Assembly (NCBI GenBank): GCA_016208585.1
Contig: JACQXR010000111.1
Location: 1-42,852 of the forward strand
Length of the DNA stretch: 42,852 bases
Direction: 5' to 3'
Source: a candidate division TA06 bacterium
Lineage (GTDB): Bacteria; Edwardsbacteria; AC1; EtOH8
This document shows positions 18,493 through 26,169 of the stretch, piece after piece. The notes beneath the pieces are model-generated. The model was not told the DNA's origin and did no database searches. It saw nothing but the letters and a program-made list of their open reading frames with translations. Within the stretch, counting starts at the first letter, position 1; the number at the start of each line of letters is the position of its first letter. A program made the position numbers and the translations under genes.

Positions 18493-19069
18493 AATTATCC
18501 GACGTTAAAAAATCAGCCTTGAATCGTTTTAGACCGGCGGCATTTATAGACCGGGACGGGACCATCAACTACGATACCAACTACGTCAACCGGCCCGATC
18601 AGCTGAAACTGTTGCCCGGGGCGGCCGCGGGGATCCAGCTGCTGAACCAGAATAATATCTTGACGGTGGCGGCCAGCAACCAGTCCGGGGTGGCCCGGGG
18701 GTATCTGACCCTCAAGACGCTGGAGTTAATCCACCGCAAGCTGGTCCGCCTTTTGCCGGTATCGGGATGGCCTTGGCGGCGCAAAAAGATCTGGGGATAG
18801 ACCTTTCTCGCTCCTACATGGTAGGGGACAGCCAAAGCGACATGGAATTCGCCCGCAACCTGGGGGCTAAAAAAGTGCTAGTCTTAAGCGGCAAATCAAA
18901 CGGCCGGGAGGCCTGGGTTAAAAAGATCAAAGTTGACTGCCTGGCCCAGGACCTGCTGGGGGCGGCCTGGTGGATAGTAGATGACCTGAAATCTAAAAAG
19001 GCCGGCCGAAGTATAAGGCTTCAGGCCGCCGGATGCAAACTGGCAGGCAGAAAGTCAAACCCTGAATGA
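18489..19069 (+). pseudogene. gmhB: Broken HAD-family phosphatase, GmhB/histidinol-phosphatase-like
   Basis: Two frames together give most of a D-glycero-D-manno-heptose-1,7-bisphosphate phosphatase-like protein. The first (18489-18800) has motif I FIDRDGTIN and motif II SNQSGVARG, then runs off into PVSGWPWRRKKIWG. The second frame (from about 18760; ATG at 18767) resumes with GMALAAQKDLGIDLSRSYMVGDSQSDMEFA, the motif IV region. Missing between them are roughly 25-30 residues that normally hold the zinc-binding CxH...CxC loop and the motif III lysine (RKP). So both an internal deletion and a frame change are present. Downstream LPS heptosyltransferase-type genes favour GmhB over the related histidinol phosphatase. 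It is either a true pseudogene or an assembly gap; if translated, the product should be inactive. Confidence 0.75.
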
Positions 19070-19079
19070 TTATAGATAA

Positions 19080-19119
19080 CCAGAGCCAGAAAAGTAGAGG
19101 TTTCTGGCTCTGGTATTAT
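19080..19119 (+). terminator. Intrinsic terminator
   Basis: CCAGAGCCAGAAA and TTTCTGGCTCTGG form a perfect 13-bp stem around an 8-base loop, followed by TATTATTGTT. It lies ten bases after the stop of the broken phosphatase gene. Confidence 0.75.
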
Positions 19120-19159
19120 TGTTGCCGACGGCGGTAAATATTTCAGGAGGAGCAAAGAG

Positions 19160-19918
19160 ATGAAGATCTCGGCCACGGTAATTACTAAAAACGAGGAAGT
19201 TAATATCGAGCGCTGTTTGAAATCCCTCAGTTTTGCCGACGAGATAGTGCTAGTGGATTCCCAAAGCAGCGATCAAACAGTCCGGCTGGCCGAAGCCTAT
19301 GCTTCCCGTGTCATCACCAACCCCTGGCCGGGGCACATCCAGCAGAAAAACTTTGCCATCGGGCAGGCCGCCGGGGACTGGATCCTGTCCCTGGACGCCG
19401 ATGAAGAAATTACTCCGGAGCTCAAAAACGAAATACTGCAGGCCAAACAGAACGGTTTTTACGGCCGGGCCGGGTTTTATTTCCCCCGGCAATCCATGTT
19501 CCTGGGACGGTGGATGAAACACGGAGGATGGTATCCCGATTATCACCTGCGGCTGTTTAAAAAAGAATCCGGGCGTTTTGGCGGGATGAATCCTCACGAT
19601 AAGGTAATTCTGAACGGCCGGGCCGGTCATTTCAAAAATCATCTGCTCCATTATACCTATCCATCTTTAGAATCGTATTTCAGCCGCTTCAATTCCTATA
19701 CCGGGATCGCGGCCCGGGAACTGTTCAACCACGGCCGCCGGCCCTCGCTGGCCCAACTTTTATTCTCGCCGCCGGCCGCCTTTGTTAAGATGTATCTGTT
19801 AAAACTGGGATTTTTGGATGGACTAGAAGGCCTGATGCTGAGCGTCTTTTCGGCCTGCTATGTGCTGGTGAAGGACCTGAAACTTTGGGAACTGGAAAAA
19901 AGCGAAGGCAACGGTTAA
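19160..19918 (+). CDS. Family 2 glycosyltransferase, LPS-core (WaaE/KdtX)-like
   Basis: A 252-residue GT-A fold transferase: N-terminal ISATVITKNEEVNIERCLKSL, VDSQSSDQT, and the metal-binding LSLDADEEI (DxD) near residue 80, with the H-x-x-L-H-Y-T-Y-P-S region after it, which matches the KdtX/WaaE group that adds glucose to the LPS inner core. An AGGAGG-type ribosome site precedes ATG 19160. No transmembrane anchor except a hydrophobic patch near the C-terminus. The following heptosyltransferase-type gene starts two bases after its stop, so the pair probably acts in LPS core assembly at the inner membrane. Sugar specificity cannot be read from the sequence. Confidence 0.85.
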   Translation: MKISATVITKNEEVNIERCLKSLSFADEIVLVDSQSSDQTVRLAEAYASRVITNPWPGHIQQKNFAIGQAAGDWILSLDADEEITPELKNEILQAKQNGFYGRAGFYFPRQSMFLGRWMKHGGWYPDYHLRLFKKESGRFGGMNPHDKVILNGRAGHFKNHLLHYTYPSLESYFSRFNSYTGIAARELFNHGRRPSLAQLLFSPPAAFVKMYLLKLGFLDGLEGLMLSVFSACYVLVKDLKLWELEKSEGNG

Positions 19919-19920
19919 GA

Positions 19921-20946
19921 ATGGGAAAAGAACCAAATAATATATTAGTCATCAAAATGCTGGGAGTGGGTGACGTGGTCTGGACCACGCCCCTGCTGAG
20001 CAATCTGCGGCAGGGTTTCCCTAAGGCTAAAATATCCTTCTTGTGCCGGAGTTTTTGCGCCCCGGTTCTGGCCAACAACCCCGACCTGAACGAGGTCATT
20101 CCCTTTAGTTCCGGGAGCCGCAGGGATCAATTTATGTTCATCAGGGAATTAAGACGTCGGAAGTTTGATCTGGTCATCGATCTTTTCGGATCGCCCCGCA
20201 CCGCTTTTCTGTCGCGGGCCAGTGGGGCCAGGACAAGGATAGGGTTCGATTTTGGCTACCGCCGGCTGTTTTACAACAAAGTACTTTCGGCCAAAGCGGC
20301 CAATCAAGGACACGAAGTAGAGTTCCATCTTTTTGCGCTGAAAACCCTGAGGATCCCCGTCAGATCGAAAGAATTGGTCTTTAATCTAAGACCTGAGGAA
20401 ACAGCCTTCAAAGAGCGGCTTTGGCGCGAGTGGGGCATTAAAGCGGAAGAAAAAATAGTGGGGTTGGCCGCCACCAGCGGCTGTTCCTGCCGCCGGTGGC
20501 CGGAGCAGAATTTTTCGGTTTTGGCCCAAAAGCTGTCCGCTAAGAAAAATATCAGGGTCATACTATTTTGGGGATTGAAATCCGAGCTGGAAAGCGCCCA
20601 AAGGATAGCCAAGGGATCAGAAGCCAAAGTCCAAATAATTCCCAAAACCAGCCTGGGACAGATGGCCGCCCTGCTGGCGGGGTGCGACCTGGTGATCGGC
20701 AATAATTGCGGCCCGGTGCAGATAGCCACGGCTTTCAAAGTTCCCATAATAAATTTTCACGGGCCCACCCGTCCATTGGGCCAGGGGCCGTGGGGAGTGC
20801 CTCATGTAATATTAAGGAATGAAAGCCTGTCCTGCCTGGAGTGCAACAAGACCAACTGTCCTGATCCAAAATGCATGACCGGGATCAGCGTGGGGCAGAC
20901 CATGGAAGCGTTCAACCGTTTGATGCCGGGCCGGCTTGAAAAATAA
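19921..20946 (+). CDS. Family 9 glycosyltransferase (heptosyltransferase-like)
   Basis: A 341-residue GT-B enzyme that likely transfers heptose to lipid A-core. ATG 19921, two bases after the preceding stop, gives the usual N-terminus NILVIKMLGVGDVVWTTPLLSNL. Later features are GLAATSGCSCRRWPEQNF (donor-binding GxxxxxxRWP) and DLVIGNNCGPVQIATAFKVPIINFHGPT; the canonical motif here is usually D/N-(S/T)-GPMHLA, and this copy has NNCGPVQIA. A C-terminal cysteine set, CLECNKTNCPDPKCM, is typical of the family. Its 3' end overlaps the endonuclease III start by 11 bases. Confidence 0.85.
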   Translation: MGKEPNNILVIKMLGVGDVVWTTPLLSNLRQGFPKAKISFLCRSFCAPVLANNPDLNEVIPFSSGSRRDQFMFIRELRRRKFDLVIDLFGSPRTAFLSRASGARTRIGFDFGYRRLFYNKVLSAKAANQGHEVEFHLFALKTLRIPVRSKELVFNLRPEETAFKERLWREWGIKAEEKIVGLAATSGCSCRRWPEQNFSVLAQKLSAKKNIRVILFWGLKSELESAQRIAKGSEAKVQIIPKTSLGQMAALLAGCDLVIGNNCGPVQIATAFKVPIINFHGPTRPLGQGPWGVPHVILRNESLSCLECNKTNCPDPKCMTGISVGQTMEAFNRLMPGRLEK

Positions 20947-21634
20947 AACGCGTACCGATCAAATCAGCCGGGTCCACCGCCGCCTGATAGAATGCTACGG
21001 TCTTCCGGCTCCCAAAACATATCACCGGATACTGGACGCCCTGATAGAGACCATCCTTTCCCAGAACACCAGCGACATCAACAGTCACCGGGCTCACCTG
21101 TCTCTAAAAAAGCGTTTTCCTGGCTGGAAGGAAGCGGTTTCGGCCAGGCCGCAGGCCATTGCAACAGTCATCAGAACCGGCGGCCTGGCCGGGATAAAAT
21201 CCCGGCGGATCTCAAAACTGCTGAAATTGATAAACGAAGAGCAGGGCCTGGTATCATTGGAGTATCTTAAGAAACTATCCCCTGAACAGGCTTACCACAA
21301 ATTATTGTCCTATGACGGAGTGGGGCCTAAGACGGCCGCCTGCACCCTGCTGTTCGGGGCCGGGATGCCGGTGTTCCCGGTGGATACCCACGTTTACCGG
21401 GTCTGCCAAAGGCTGGGCTGGGCAAGGCCAAAGGAAAGCGCTGAAAGTTTCCAGGAACGGATTGGGGTGATCATACCGCCAGCCCAGGTATTCAATTTGC
21501 ATGTGAACCTGATTAGCCACGGAAGGCAGACCTGCCAGCCCCGACTGCCGGACTGCAGCCGGTGCTGCCTCAGAGAATATTGCAAACACCTTAAGGACAG
21601 CAAACCAAAGAACCTAATGGAGGAAAGGCCATGA
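20936..21634 (+). CDS. nth: Endonuclease III-like DNA glycosylase/AP lyase
   Basis: Base-excision repair enzyme for oxidised pyrimidines. The start is a TTG at 20936 inside the end of the preceding gene; no better ATG exists near the conserved N-terminus. The 232-residue protein has the helix-hairpin-helix LSYDGVGPKTA with catalytic Lys132, and Asp150 in PVDTHVYRV, the same 18-residue spacing as in E. coli Nth. The Fe-S cluster ligands follow exactly C-x6-C-x2-C-x5-C (C200, C207, C210, C216). The early QNTSDINS motif is also conserved. Its stop overlaps the next ATG by four bases (ATGA). Confidence 0.92.
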   Translation: MKNKTRTDQISRVHRRLIECYGLPAPKTYHRILDALIETILSQNTSDINSHRAHLSLKKRFPGWKEAVSARPQAIATVIRTGGLAGIKSRRISKLLKLINEEQGLVSLEYLKKLSPEQAYHKLLSYDGVGPKTAACTLLFGAGMPVFPVDTHVYRVCQRLGWARPKESAESFQERIGVIIPPAQVFNLHVNLISHGRQTCQPRLPDCSRCCLREYCKHLKDSKPKNLMEERP

Positions 21635-22365
21635 ACCTGAAATACCAGTCGCTTGCCATCTTGCTTTTTGCCGCCCTTTCTTTATGGGGCTGCCAGGCAA
21701 AACCCCCGGATGAATTCAAGAACAAAGCCCAAAAACCCATCAGTGTTAAGGCTGACAGCGCCGTGGCGGTAAAGCCCGACAGCGCCAGGGTCATACCCAT
21801 TCCTGCGGGCGTGCAGTTCGGTTTTTCCCTGGAATTCCTGGGGGCCGCCCAGCTTGATTTTTACGACGAAAGCGACCGCCACACCGGGCCGGCCACCAAG
21901 GAGGAATATCTTCCCATACTGGAAACAATTCTGGCCCAGCCGGGGTTGCACGAACAGGAGAAGGCCAACCTGGAAGCCCAGAAGCAGAGGATCATCCTGA
22001 CTGGTAGCGCCGCCGAGTTCTTTATAAGCCGGGGTATACCCAATCTACAGTTCAAATCGTCAGCCGAGAAGAAGGAAGCCGGTTTCAAGGGCGGGGATGA
22101 AATAACGATGAACATCAGCAAGACCACGGCCGGCAAATTTTCCCTGACACTCAAGGTCTGGAACCACCAGCAGGCCAAGGAAGCGCAATATGCCATAGAG
22201 GCGGGCGACGAGCAAAGCGGAGAGATCAGCATTTCCTCCACCATGGACGATTTTACCCTGGATTGGGACGAGAACAACGACGGCCAGCCGGAGCGGACCA
22301 TCCAGCCGTTCAAACTTGACAGCATGGCCGTGGTCAAGCCCCCGGTTGCTAAACCTGGGAAATAA
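21631..22365 (+). CDS. Predicted lipoprotein of unknown function
   Basis: A 244-residue protein with a lipoprotein signal peptide: MNLKYQ, hydrophobic core LAILLFAALSL, and lipobox LWGC (Cys21). The mature part begins with a Lys/Pro/Ala-rich spacer, then a mixed domain with no family I recognise. Near the C-terminus DWDENNDGQPE resembles an EF-hand-like calcium loop (D-x-D-x-N-x-D-G), which is suggestive only. It is translationally coupled to nth on one side and lies 16 bases before dinB on the other, an odd partner for repair genes. Confidence 0.75.
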   Translation: MNLKYQSLAILLFAALSLWGCQAKPPDEFKNKAQKPISVKADSAVAVKPDSARVIPIPAGVQFGFSLEFLGAAQLDFYDESDRHTGPATKEEYLPILETILAQPGLHEQEKANLEAQKQRIILTGSAAEFFISRGIPNLQFKSSAEKKEAGFKGGDEITMNISKTTAGKFSLTLKVWNHQQAKEAQYAIEAGDEQSGEISISSTMDDFTLDWDENNDGQPERTIQPFKLDSMAVVKPPVAKPGK

Positions 22366-22381
22366 GGGCCTGGTCATTTTC

Positions 22382-23560
22382 ATGGAACGCCTGATAGCCC
22401 ACGTGGATATGGACTGCTTTTACGCGGCGGTGGAGGTCCTGGACGATCCGGGACTTTTGGGGAGGCCTGTGATTGTGGGGTCGGACCCCAAAGGAGGAAA
22501 GGGACGGGGCGTGGTCTCGGCCTCATCCTACGCGGCCAGGAAGTTTGGGGTGCATTCAGCCATGCCCATCTCCCAGGCCTTCAGGCTTTGCCCTAATGGA
22601 GTATTTCTACCGGGCCGGATGGGCCGCTATGTCGAGGTCTCGGACCAGATCATGGAGATACTTTACGGCTTTACCCCCCAGCTGCAGCAGATCTCGGTAG
22701 ATGAGGCTTTTCTGGATATGACAGGATGCCGGAGGATCTTCGGCGACCCGGAACAAATAGGGAAAAGGATAAAGCAGGCCATCAGGCAGAAGAGCGGCCT
22801 AAGCGCCTCGGTGGGGCTGGGCTCCAACAAGCTGATAGCCAAGATCGCCTCCGACCTCAAAAAACCGGACGGCTTGGTAGTGGTGCCACCCGGCGGCGAA
22901 GCTGAATTCCTAAGCCCCCTGCCGCTGCGCAAACTATGGGGCATTGGCCCCAAGATCGAGCAAAGGATCAGATCGCGCTTCAAGGCGGAGACCATCGGGC
23001 AGCTGGCGGCCATCCCGGAAAGATCTTTGGCCCAAGAGTTTGCGGTGATGGGAGAATATCTGCACCAGAGGGCCAACGGGGTGGATGACGACCCGGTCTG
23101 CGACGAGCGCCAGGCCAAATCCATCAGCCGGGAGAACACCTTTGATGAAGACACCGCCGACAAGGAGATATTGCTTTCCACCCTGCTCTACCTGTGCGAC
23201 GACGCGGCCGGCAGCTTAAGGAACAGCCAGTTTGAAGGAAGGACCATCACCTTAAAACTTCGTTACTCAAACTTTGAGACCCACACCTACGGCCGCACCT
23301 ATTCCCGGCTGCCGGCGGCGGCAGGAGAGATCTTCAAGGCGGCCAAGGCGCTTTTCTTAGACAACTGGCGCAAAGGCCAAGCAGTCAGGCTTTTGGGAGT
23401 GTCGGTCTCTAACTTCGAACAAAAACCGGAGCAGATGGGGCTGTTCACCGGAGATGGCGCCAATGACAGAAAGGCCGAGAAACTGGAAAAGGCGGTGGAT
23501 GCGGTGCGTAAAAAATTAGGCAAAAGGTCCATCGTCCGTGGCGGTACGATGGAGCGATAA
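22382..23560 (+). CDS. dinB: DNA polymerase IV (Y family)
   Basis: Error-prone translesion polymerase, 392 residues from ATG 22382. That start puts MERLIAHVDMDCFYAAVE at the N-terminus, the canonical Y-family opening with the first catalytic Asp; the frame extends upstream only into the lipoprotein gene. ISVDEAFLD carries the catalytic acidic pair. SASVGLGSNKLIAKIASDLKKPDG, the thumb helix-hairpin-helix region (LWGIGPK) and the little-finger domain follow. QMGLF at 351-355 fits the beta-clamp-binding pentapeptide. No LexA box was recognised upstream. Confidence 0.93.
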   Translation: MERLIAHVDMDCFYAAVEVLDDPGLLGRPVIVGSDPKGGKGRGVVSASSYAARKFGVHSAMPISQAFRLCPNGVFLPGRMGRYVEVSDQIMEILYGFTPQLQQISVDEAFLDMTGCRRIFGDPEQIGKRIKQAIRQKSGLSASVGLGSNKLIAKIASDLKKPDGLVVVPPGGEAEFLSPLPLRKLWGIGPKIEQRIRSRFKAETIGQLAAIPERSLAQEFAVMGEYLHQRANGVDDDPVCDERQAKSISRENTFDEDTADKEILLSTLLYLCDDAAGSLRNSQFEGRTITLKLRYSNFETHTYGRTYSRLPAAAGEIFKAAKALFLDNWRKGQAVRLLGVSVSNFEQKPEQMGLFTGDGANDRKAEKLEKAVDAVRKKLGKRSIVRGGTMER

Positions 23561-23585
23561 AACCGGTAATACGGACATTGATAGA

Positions 23586-23640
23586 CACTGATTGTTATTT
23601 ATGTGCCTGGCAGTTAATTGTCGCAAAGTGTCAATCAGTG
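23586..23640. repeat. Inverted repeat CACTGATTG / CAATCAGTG
   Basis: CACTGATTG at 23586-23594 and CAATCAGTG at 23632-23640 are perfect inverted repeats in the 124-base gap between dinB and the next gene. Similar CAGTGT/ACACTG phrases occur between nrdR and nrdD (26068-26125) and after rpsG (around 40212-40255). Confidence 0.5.
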
Positions 23641-23684
23641 CCACAAACATACATGGTTCAGTTTTTACATTTATCAAAAACCCT

Positions 23685-24854
23685 ATGCGAGTACTGCACA
23701 TAGTCACCGCCTTTCCCCGCCACGAGCAGGATGTAATAACCCCCTGGCTGGTGGAGATGCTTAAGAAGCTCAAAGTCCAGGGCGCCGAGGTCGAGGTGTT
23801 CACTTCGTCCTACCAGGGACTGAGCGATCAAACATTGTTCGGAATTCCGGTACATCGGTTTCGGTATTTCTTTTCACCCTGGGAGAACCTGACCCACGAA
23901 GAGATGGCCATAGACCGCATGACGCGTTCGCCGCTGTACAAAATACTGCCGGGTTTCTATCTCATCGGCGGTCTGATCGGTGCACTCAAACTGTGCCGCA
24001 GGAACAAGTACGATGTGATCCACGTCCACTGGCCCATGCCGCACGCCGTGTTCGGCTGGGCGGCCAAGAAGGCCTGCCGGGCTAGGCTGGTGACCACCTT
24101 CTACGGCGCCGAGCTGCGCTGGGTGAAGAACTTACTGCCTTTCCTGAAATGGTTCCTGCGCTGGGCCATAAAAATATCCGACCGGGTGGCGGCCATCTCC
24201 ACCTTCACCGCTTCCGAGGTCAAGAGCATCTCCGATGTTCCGGTGGAAGTGATACCGTACACTGTGGGCTTCCCCACAAATTCAAAATTCAAAATTCAAA
24301 ATTCAAAATTCGGGGAACCAGTAATCCTGACGGTGGGGCGGATGGTGGAACGCAAAGGGGTGCGGTACCTGATAGAGGCCATGCAGCAGCTGCCGCAGGC
24401 CAGGCTGGAAGTGGTGGGAGGCGGCCCACTGCTGGAAGAGCTTCAATCACTGACAAAACATCTGGGAGTGGCGGACCGGGTGCGCTTTGCCGGCAAGATT
24501 TCAGAGCAGGAGCTGATAGACCATTACCGCCGGGCCGCGGTCTATGTCCAGCCGGGCATCATAGACGCGCGGGGCGACACCGAGATGCTGGGGGTGGCGC
24601 TGTTAGAGGCCATGAATTATCATGTCCCGGTCATAGGCTCTGACCTGGGCGGGATTACCGACATCATCATCCACGAAAAGACCGGCCTGCTGGTGCCGCA
24701 GAAGGACCCGCAGGCTTTGGCCCGGGCCATCCAAAGGATACTCAGCGAGAAGGGGCTAGGAACAAAGCTAGCTGATGAAGCCTACCGGCATCTTACCACC
24801 AATTTCAGTTGGGATAATATTGTTTCCAGGTGGATGGCGATTTACCGATCATAA
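23685..24854 (+). CDS. Family 4 glycosyltransferase
   Basis: A 389-residue GT-B glycosyltransferase using a nucleotide-sugar donor. ATG 23685 is chosen because MRVLHIVTAFPRHEQDV is the normal N-terminus; the frame reaches back to 23592 through sequence that looks non-coding. C-terminal donor-binding features: ILTVGRMVERKGVRYLIEA, VVGGGPLLEEL, and the E-x7-E region VALLEAMNYHVPVIGSDLGGITDII. The linker between the two Rossmann halves contains an unusual insert (NSKFKIQNSKF, about residues 199-209) encoded by a 7-base tandem repeat. Likely role: polysaccharide or LPS synthesis. No ribosome site of note precedes the start. Confidence 0.85.
   Translation: MRVLHIVTAFPRHEQDVITPWLVEMLKKLKVQGAEVEVFTSSYQGLSDQTLFGIPVHRFRYFFSPWENLTHEEMAIDRMTRSPLYKILPGFYLIGGLIGALKLCRRNKYDVIHVHWPMPHAVFGWAAKKACRARLVTTFYGAELRWVKNLLPFLKWFLRWAIKISDRVAAISTFTASEVKSISDVPVEVIPYTVGFPTNSKFKIQNSKFGEPVILTVGRMVERKGVRYLIEAMQQLPQARLEVVGGGPLLEELQSLTKHLGVADRVRFAGKISEQELIDHYRRAAVYVQPGIIDARGDTEMLGVALLEAMNYHVPVIGSDLGGITDIIIHEKTGLLVPQKDPQALARAIQRILSEKGLGTKLADEAYRHLTTNFSWDNIVSRWMAIYRS
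24280..24311 (+). repeat. Heptamer tandem repeat inside the GT4 coding region
   Basis: ATTCAAA is repeated four times without error, followed by ATTC. It lies in the coding sequence of the GT4 gene, currently in frame. Because the unit is seven bases, gain or loss of one copy shifts the frame. Confidence 0.85.
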
Positions 24855-25191
24855 GCAATAAGTAATTCATTGTAAACCTTACTAACCACAAAGGGCACAC
24901 CCATTAAAAGGCACAAGTCAAGAGGAAAATAGTTTCCCAAGGGTAAACGCTCAGCGCAGTTTATCCCGGCACGTTACGCCAGAGACCGAGTTACCGCTCG
25001 CGGCAGACGTTCGATGACTACTGGATGCATCTATAGCGGTGTCAGCCGATTCGACTGCACCATACAAAGGGATATATAATATTTATAATGGCCGGCTTTT
25101 TTTGGGGGATAGCTTTTCATGCATTGGCACTGTGGTTTATTTTCAGCGGGTTGAGAGTTCATAGACAACTTAAGTAGGTGCGTTGTGCTTG

Positions 25192-25234
25192 GTCATCGCG
25201 AGAAGGCTGGCGGGGCTGACAGATGAAGCGATCC
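25192..25234 (+). repeat. Palindromic intergenic repeat of the GTCATxGCGAG type
   Basis: GTCATCGCGAG at the left and GATGAAGCGATCC at the right match the GTCATTGCGAG...GACGAAGCAATCC layout of common intergenic repeats, with several substitutions. Nearby CGTTGTGCTTGG resembles ATCGTGCTTGG inside the copy at 31771. Confidence 0.5.
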
Positions 25235-25273
25235 ATGTCTAAAGAAAAACACAAACTGATAAAACAACTTTTC

Positions 25274-25307
25274 AAAGGAAGCGTTATGCGCTTCCTTTTT
25301 AGTTTTT
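25274..25307 (+). terminator. Orphan intrinsic terminator
   Basis: AAAGGAAGCG and CGCTTCCTTT form a perfect 10-bp stem with a 5-base loop, running into TTTTTAGTTTTT. The nearest gene on this strand ended 420 bases earlier, so it either terminates a long 3' tail or an unannotated small RNA. Confidence 0.75.
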
Positions 25308-25524
25308 CCTCAATAATATGGTTATTCTGCCAAAAAACGGGATAAAATCCAAGATCACAACTAAAACTTCAATATAATCATATAACTATATGTAAAATAA
25401 TGACATGGTAATAAAATTCTTAAAAGTTATAATATTTTGTAACACAATGCAACTAACATACCTTGATGCCGTTTAAAGGCTTAAAATCTGCCATAAAAAT
25501 GTTTTAGTTTGTATGATTTTTCCC

Positions 25525-25554
25525 TTGACAAACGCCTACATATAGTGGCATAAT
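25525..25554 (+). promoter_or_regulatory. Sigma70-type promoter of nrdR-nrdD
   Basis: TTGACA at 25525-25530, an 18-base spacer and CATAAT at 25549-25554, 34 bases upstream of the nrdR start. The spacer contains a candidate NrdR box. Confidence 0.7.
25533..25548 (+). promoter_or_regulatory. Candidate NrdR box overlapping the promoter
   Basis: CGCCTACATATAGTGG matches the core of the NrdR palindrome (consensus about ACACTATATATAGTGT) at 11 of 16 positions, including CTA-ATATAGTG, and sits between the -35 and -10 hexamers. A second, weaker AT-rich candidate (around TTCTACAAAATAGAGG, 25563-25578) begins 30 bases later, close to the usual spacing of paired boxes. This fits autorepression of nrdR and control of nrdD. 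Confidence 0.5.
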
Positions 25555-25588
25555 TAGACCCTTTCTACAAAATAGAGGATATCCCCTA

Positions 25589-26056
25589 ATGAAATGTCCA
25601 TCCTGCGGTTTCCCCAAAGACAAGGTGATAGATTCCCGTCTCTCAAAAGACGGGCAGGCTATCCGGCGCCGCCGTGAATGCCTGCAGTGCCGCCGCCGCT
25701 ACACTACCTACGAGTACATCGAGTCCTCCCTGATGATAGTGAAAAAAGACGGACGGCGTGAGTCCTTTGACCGCCAGAAGATCATGTCCGGCCTGCGCAA
25801 GGCCTGCGAGAAGCGGCCCATCGGCATCGACCTGCTGGAGCGTCTGGTGGACAATATCGAGAACGAGATCCAGGCCCAGGGCGTCAGCGAGGTCCAGGCC
25901 CCGCTGATCGGCGAGATGGTGATGAACGCCCTGCAAAAATTAGACGGGGTGGCCTATGTCCGGTTTGCCTCGGTCTACCGCTCGTTCCGGGAGGCCTCCG
26001 ATTTCGCCGACGCGGCCAAGAGCTTTGCCCAGAAAAACGAATCCAAGAAAACCTAA
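25589..26056 (+). CDS. nrdR: Transcriptional repressor NrdR
   Basis: ATP/dATP-sensing repressor of ribonucleotide reductase genes, 155 residues, the usual length. The N-terminal zinc ribbon has C3, C6, C31 and C34 (MKCPSCG...RECLQC). The basic RRRREC and RRRYTTYE stretches match the family. An ATP-cone domain follows at about 49-139 (MIVKKDGRRESFDRQKIMSGLRKAC, ending VAYVRFASVYRSF). GAGGAT gives a modest ribosome site. It is followed after 113 bases by nrdD, the target expected of this regulator, and its promoter carries a candidate NrdR box. Confidence 0.95.
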   Translation: MKCPSCGFPKDKVIDSRLSKDGQAIRRRRECLQCRRRYTTYEYIESSLMIVKKDGRRESFDRQKIMSGLRKACEKRPIGIDLLERLVDNIENEIQAQGVSEVQAPLIGEMVMNALQKLDGVAYVRFASVYRSFREASDFADAAKSFAQKNESKKT

Positions 26057-26067
26057 AGCCCTATTGA

Positions 26068-26125
26068 GACACTGAAGACACTGCGGGGCACCTATTGTTA
26101 GAAAATATCAGTGTAATTCAGTGTC
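26068..26125. repeat. Imperfect inverted repeat between nrdR and nrdD
   Basis: GACACTGAAGACACTG (26068-26083) faces CAGTGTAATTCAGTGTC (26109-26125), pairing over about 15 bases around a 25-base loop. It could be a transcript hairpin tuning nrdR relative to nrdD, or a member of the CAGTGT intergenic repeat family. Confidence 0.5.
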
Positions 26126-26169
26126 CAATCAATTGCATAGAATCAACTTGTAACCAACTAAGGAGCGCC

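Larger units (their letters stand above)
24855..25523. other. Intergenic region without a recognisable gene
   Basis: About 670 bases between the GT4 gene and the nrdR promoter. It holds a GTCAT-type repeat (25192-25234) and an intrinsic terminator (25274-25307) with no gene in front of it. I saw no open frame of interest, no tRNA and no match to tmRNA, RNase P or SRP RNA. The stretch from 25310 to 25523 is very AT-rich. Confidence 0.5.

Noticed and set aside
24990-25070. A tRNA-like or tmRNA-like end (GATTCGACTGCACCA)
   Set aside because: No acceptor, D or anticodon stems can be built around it.
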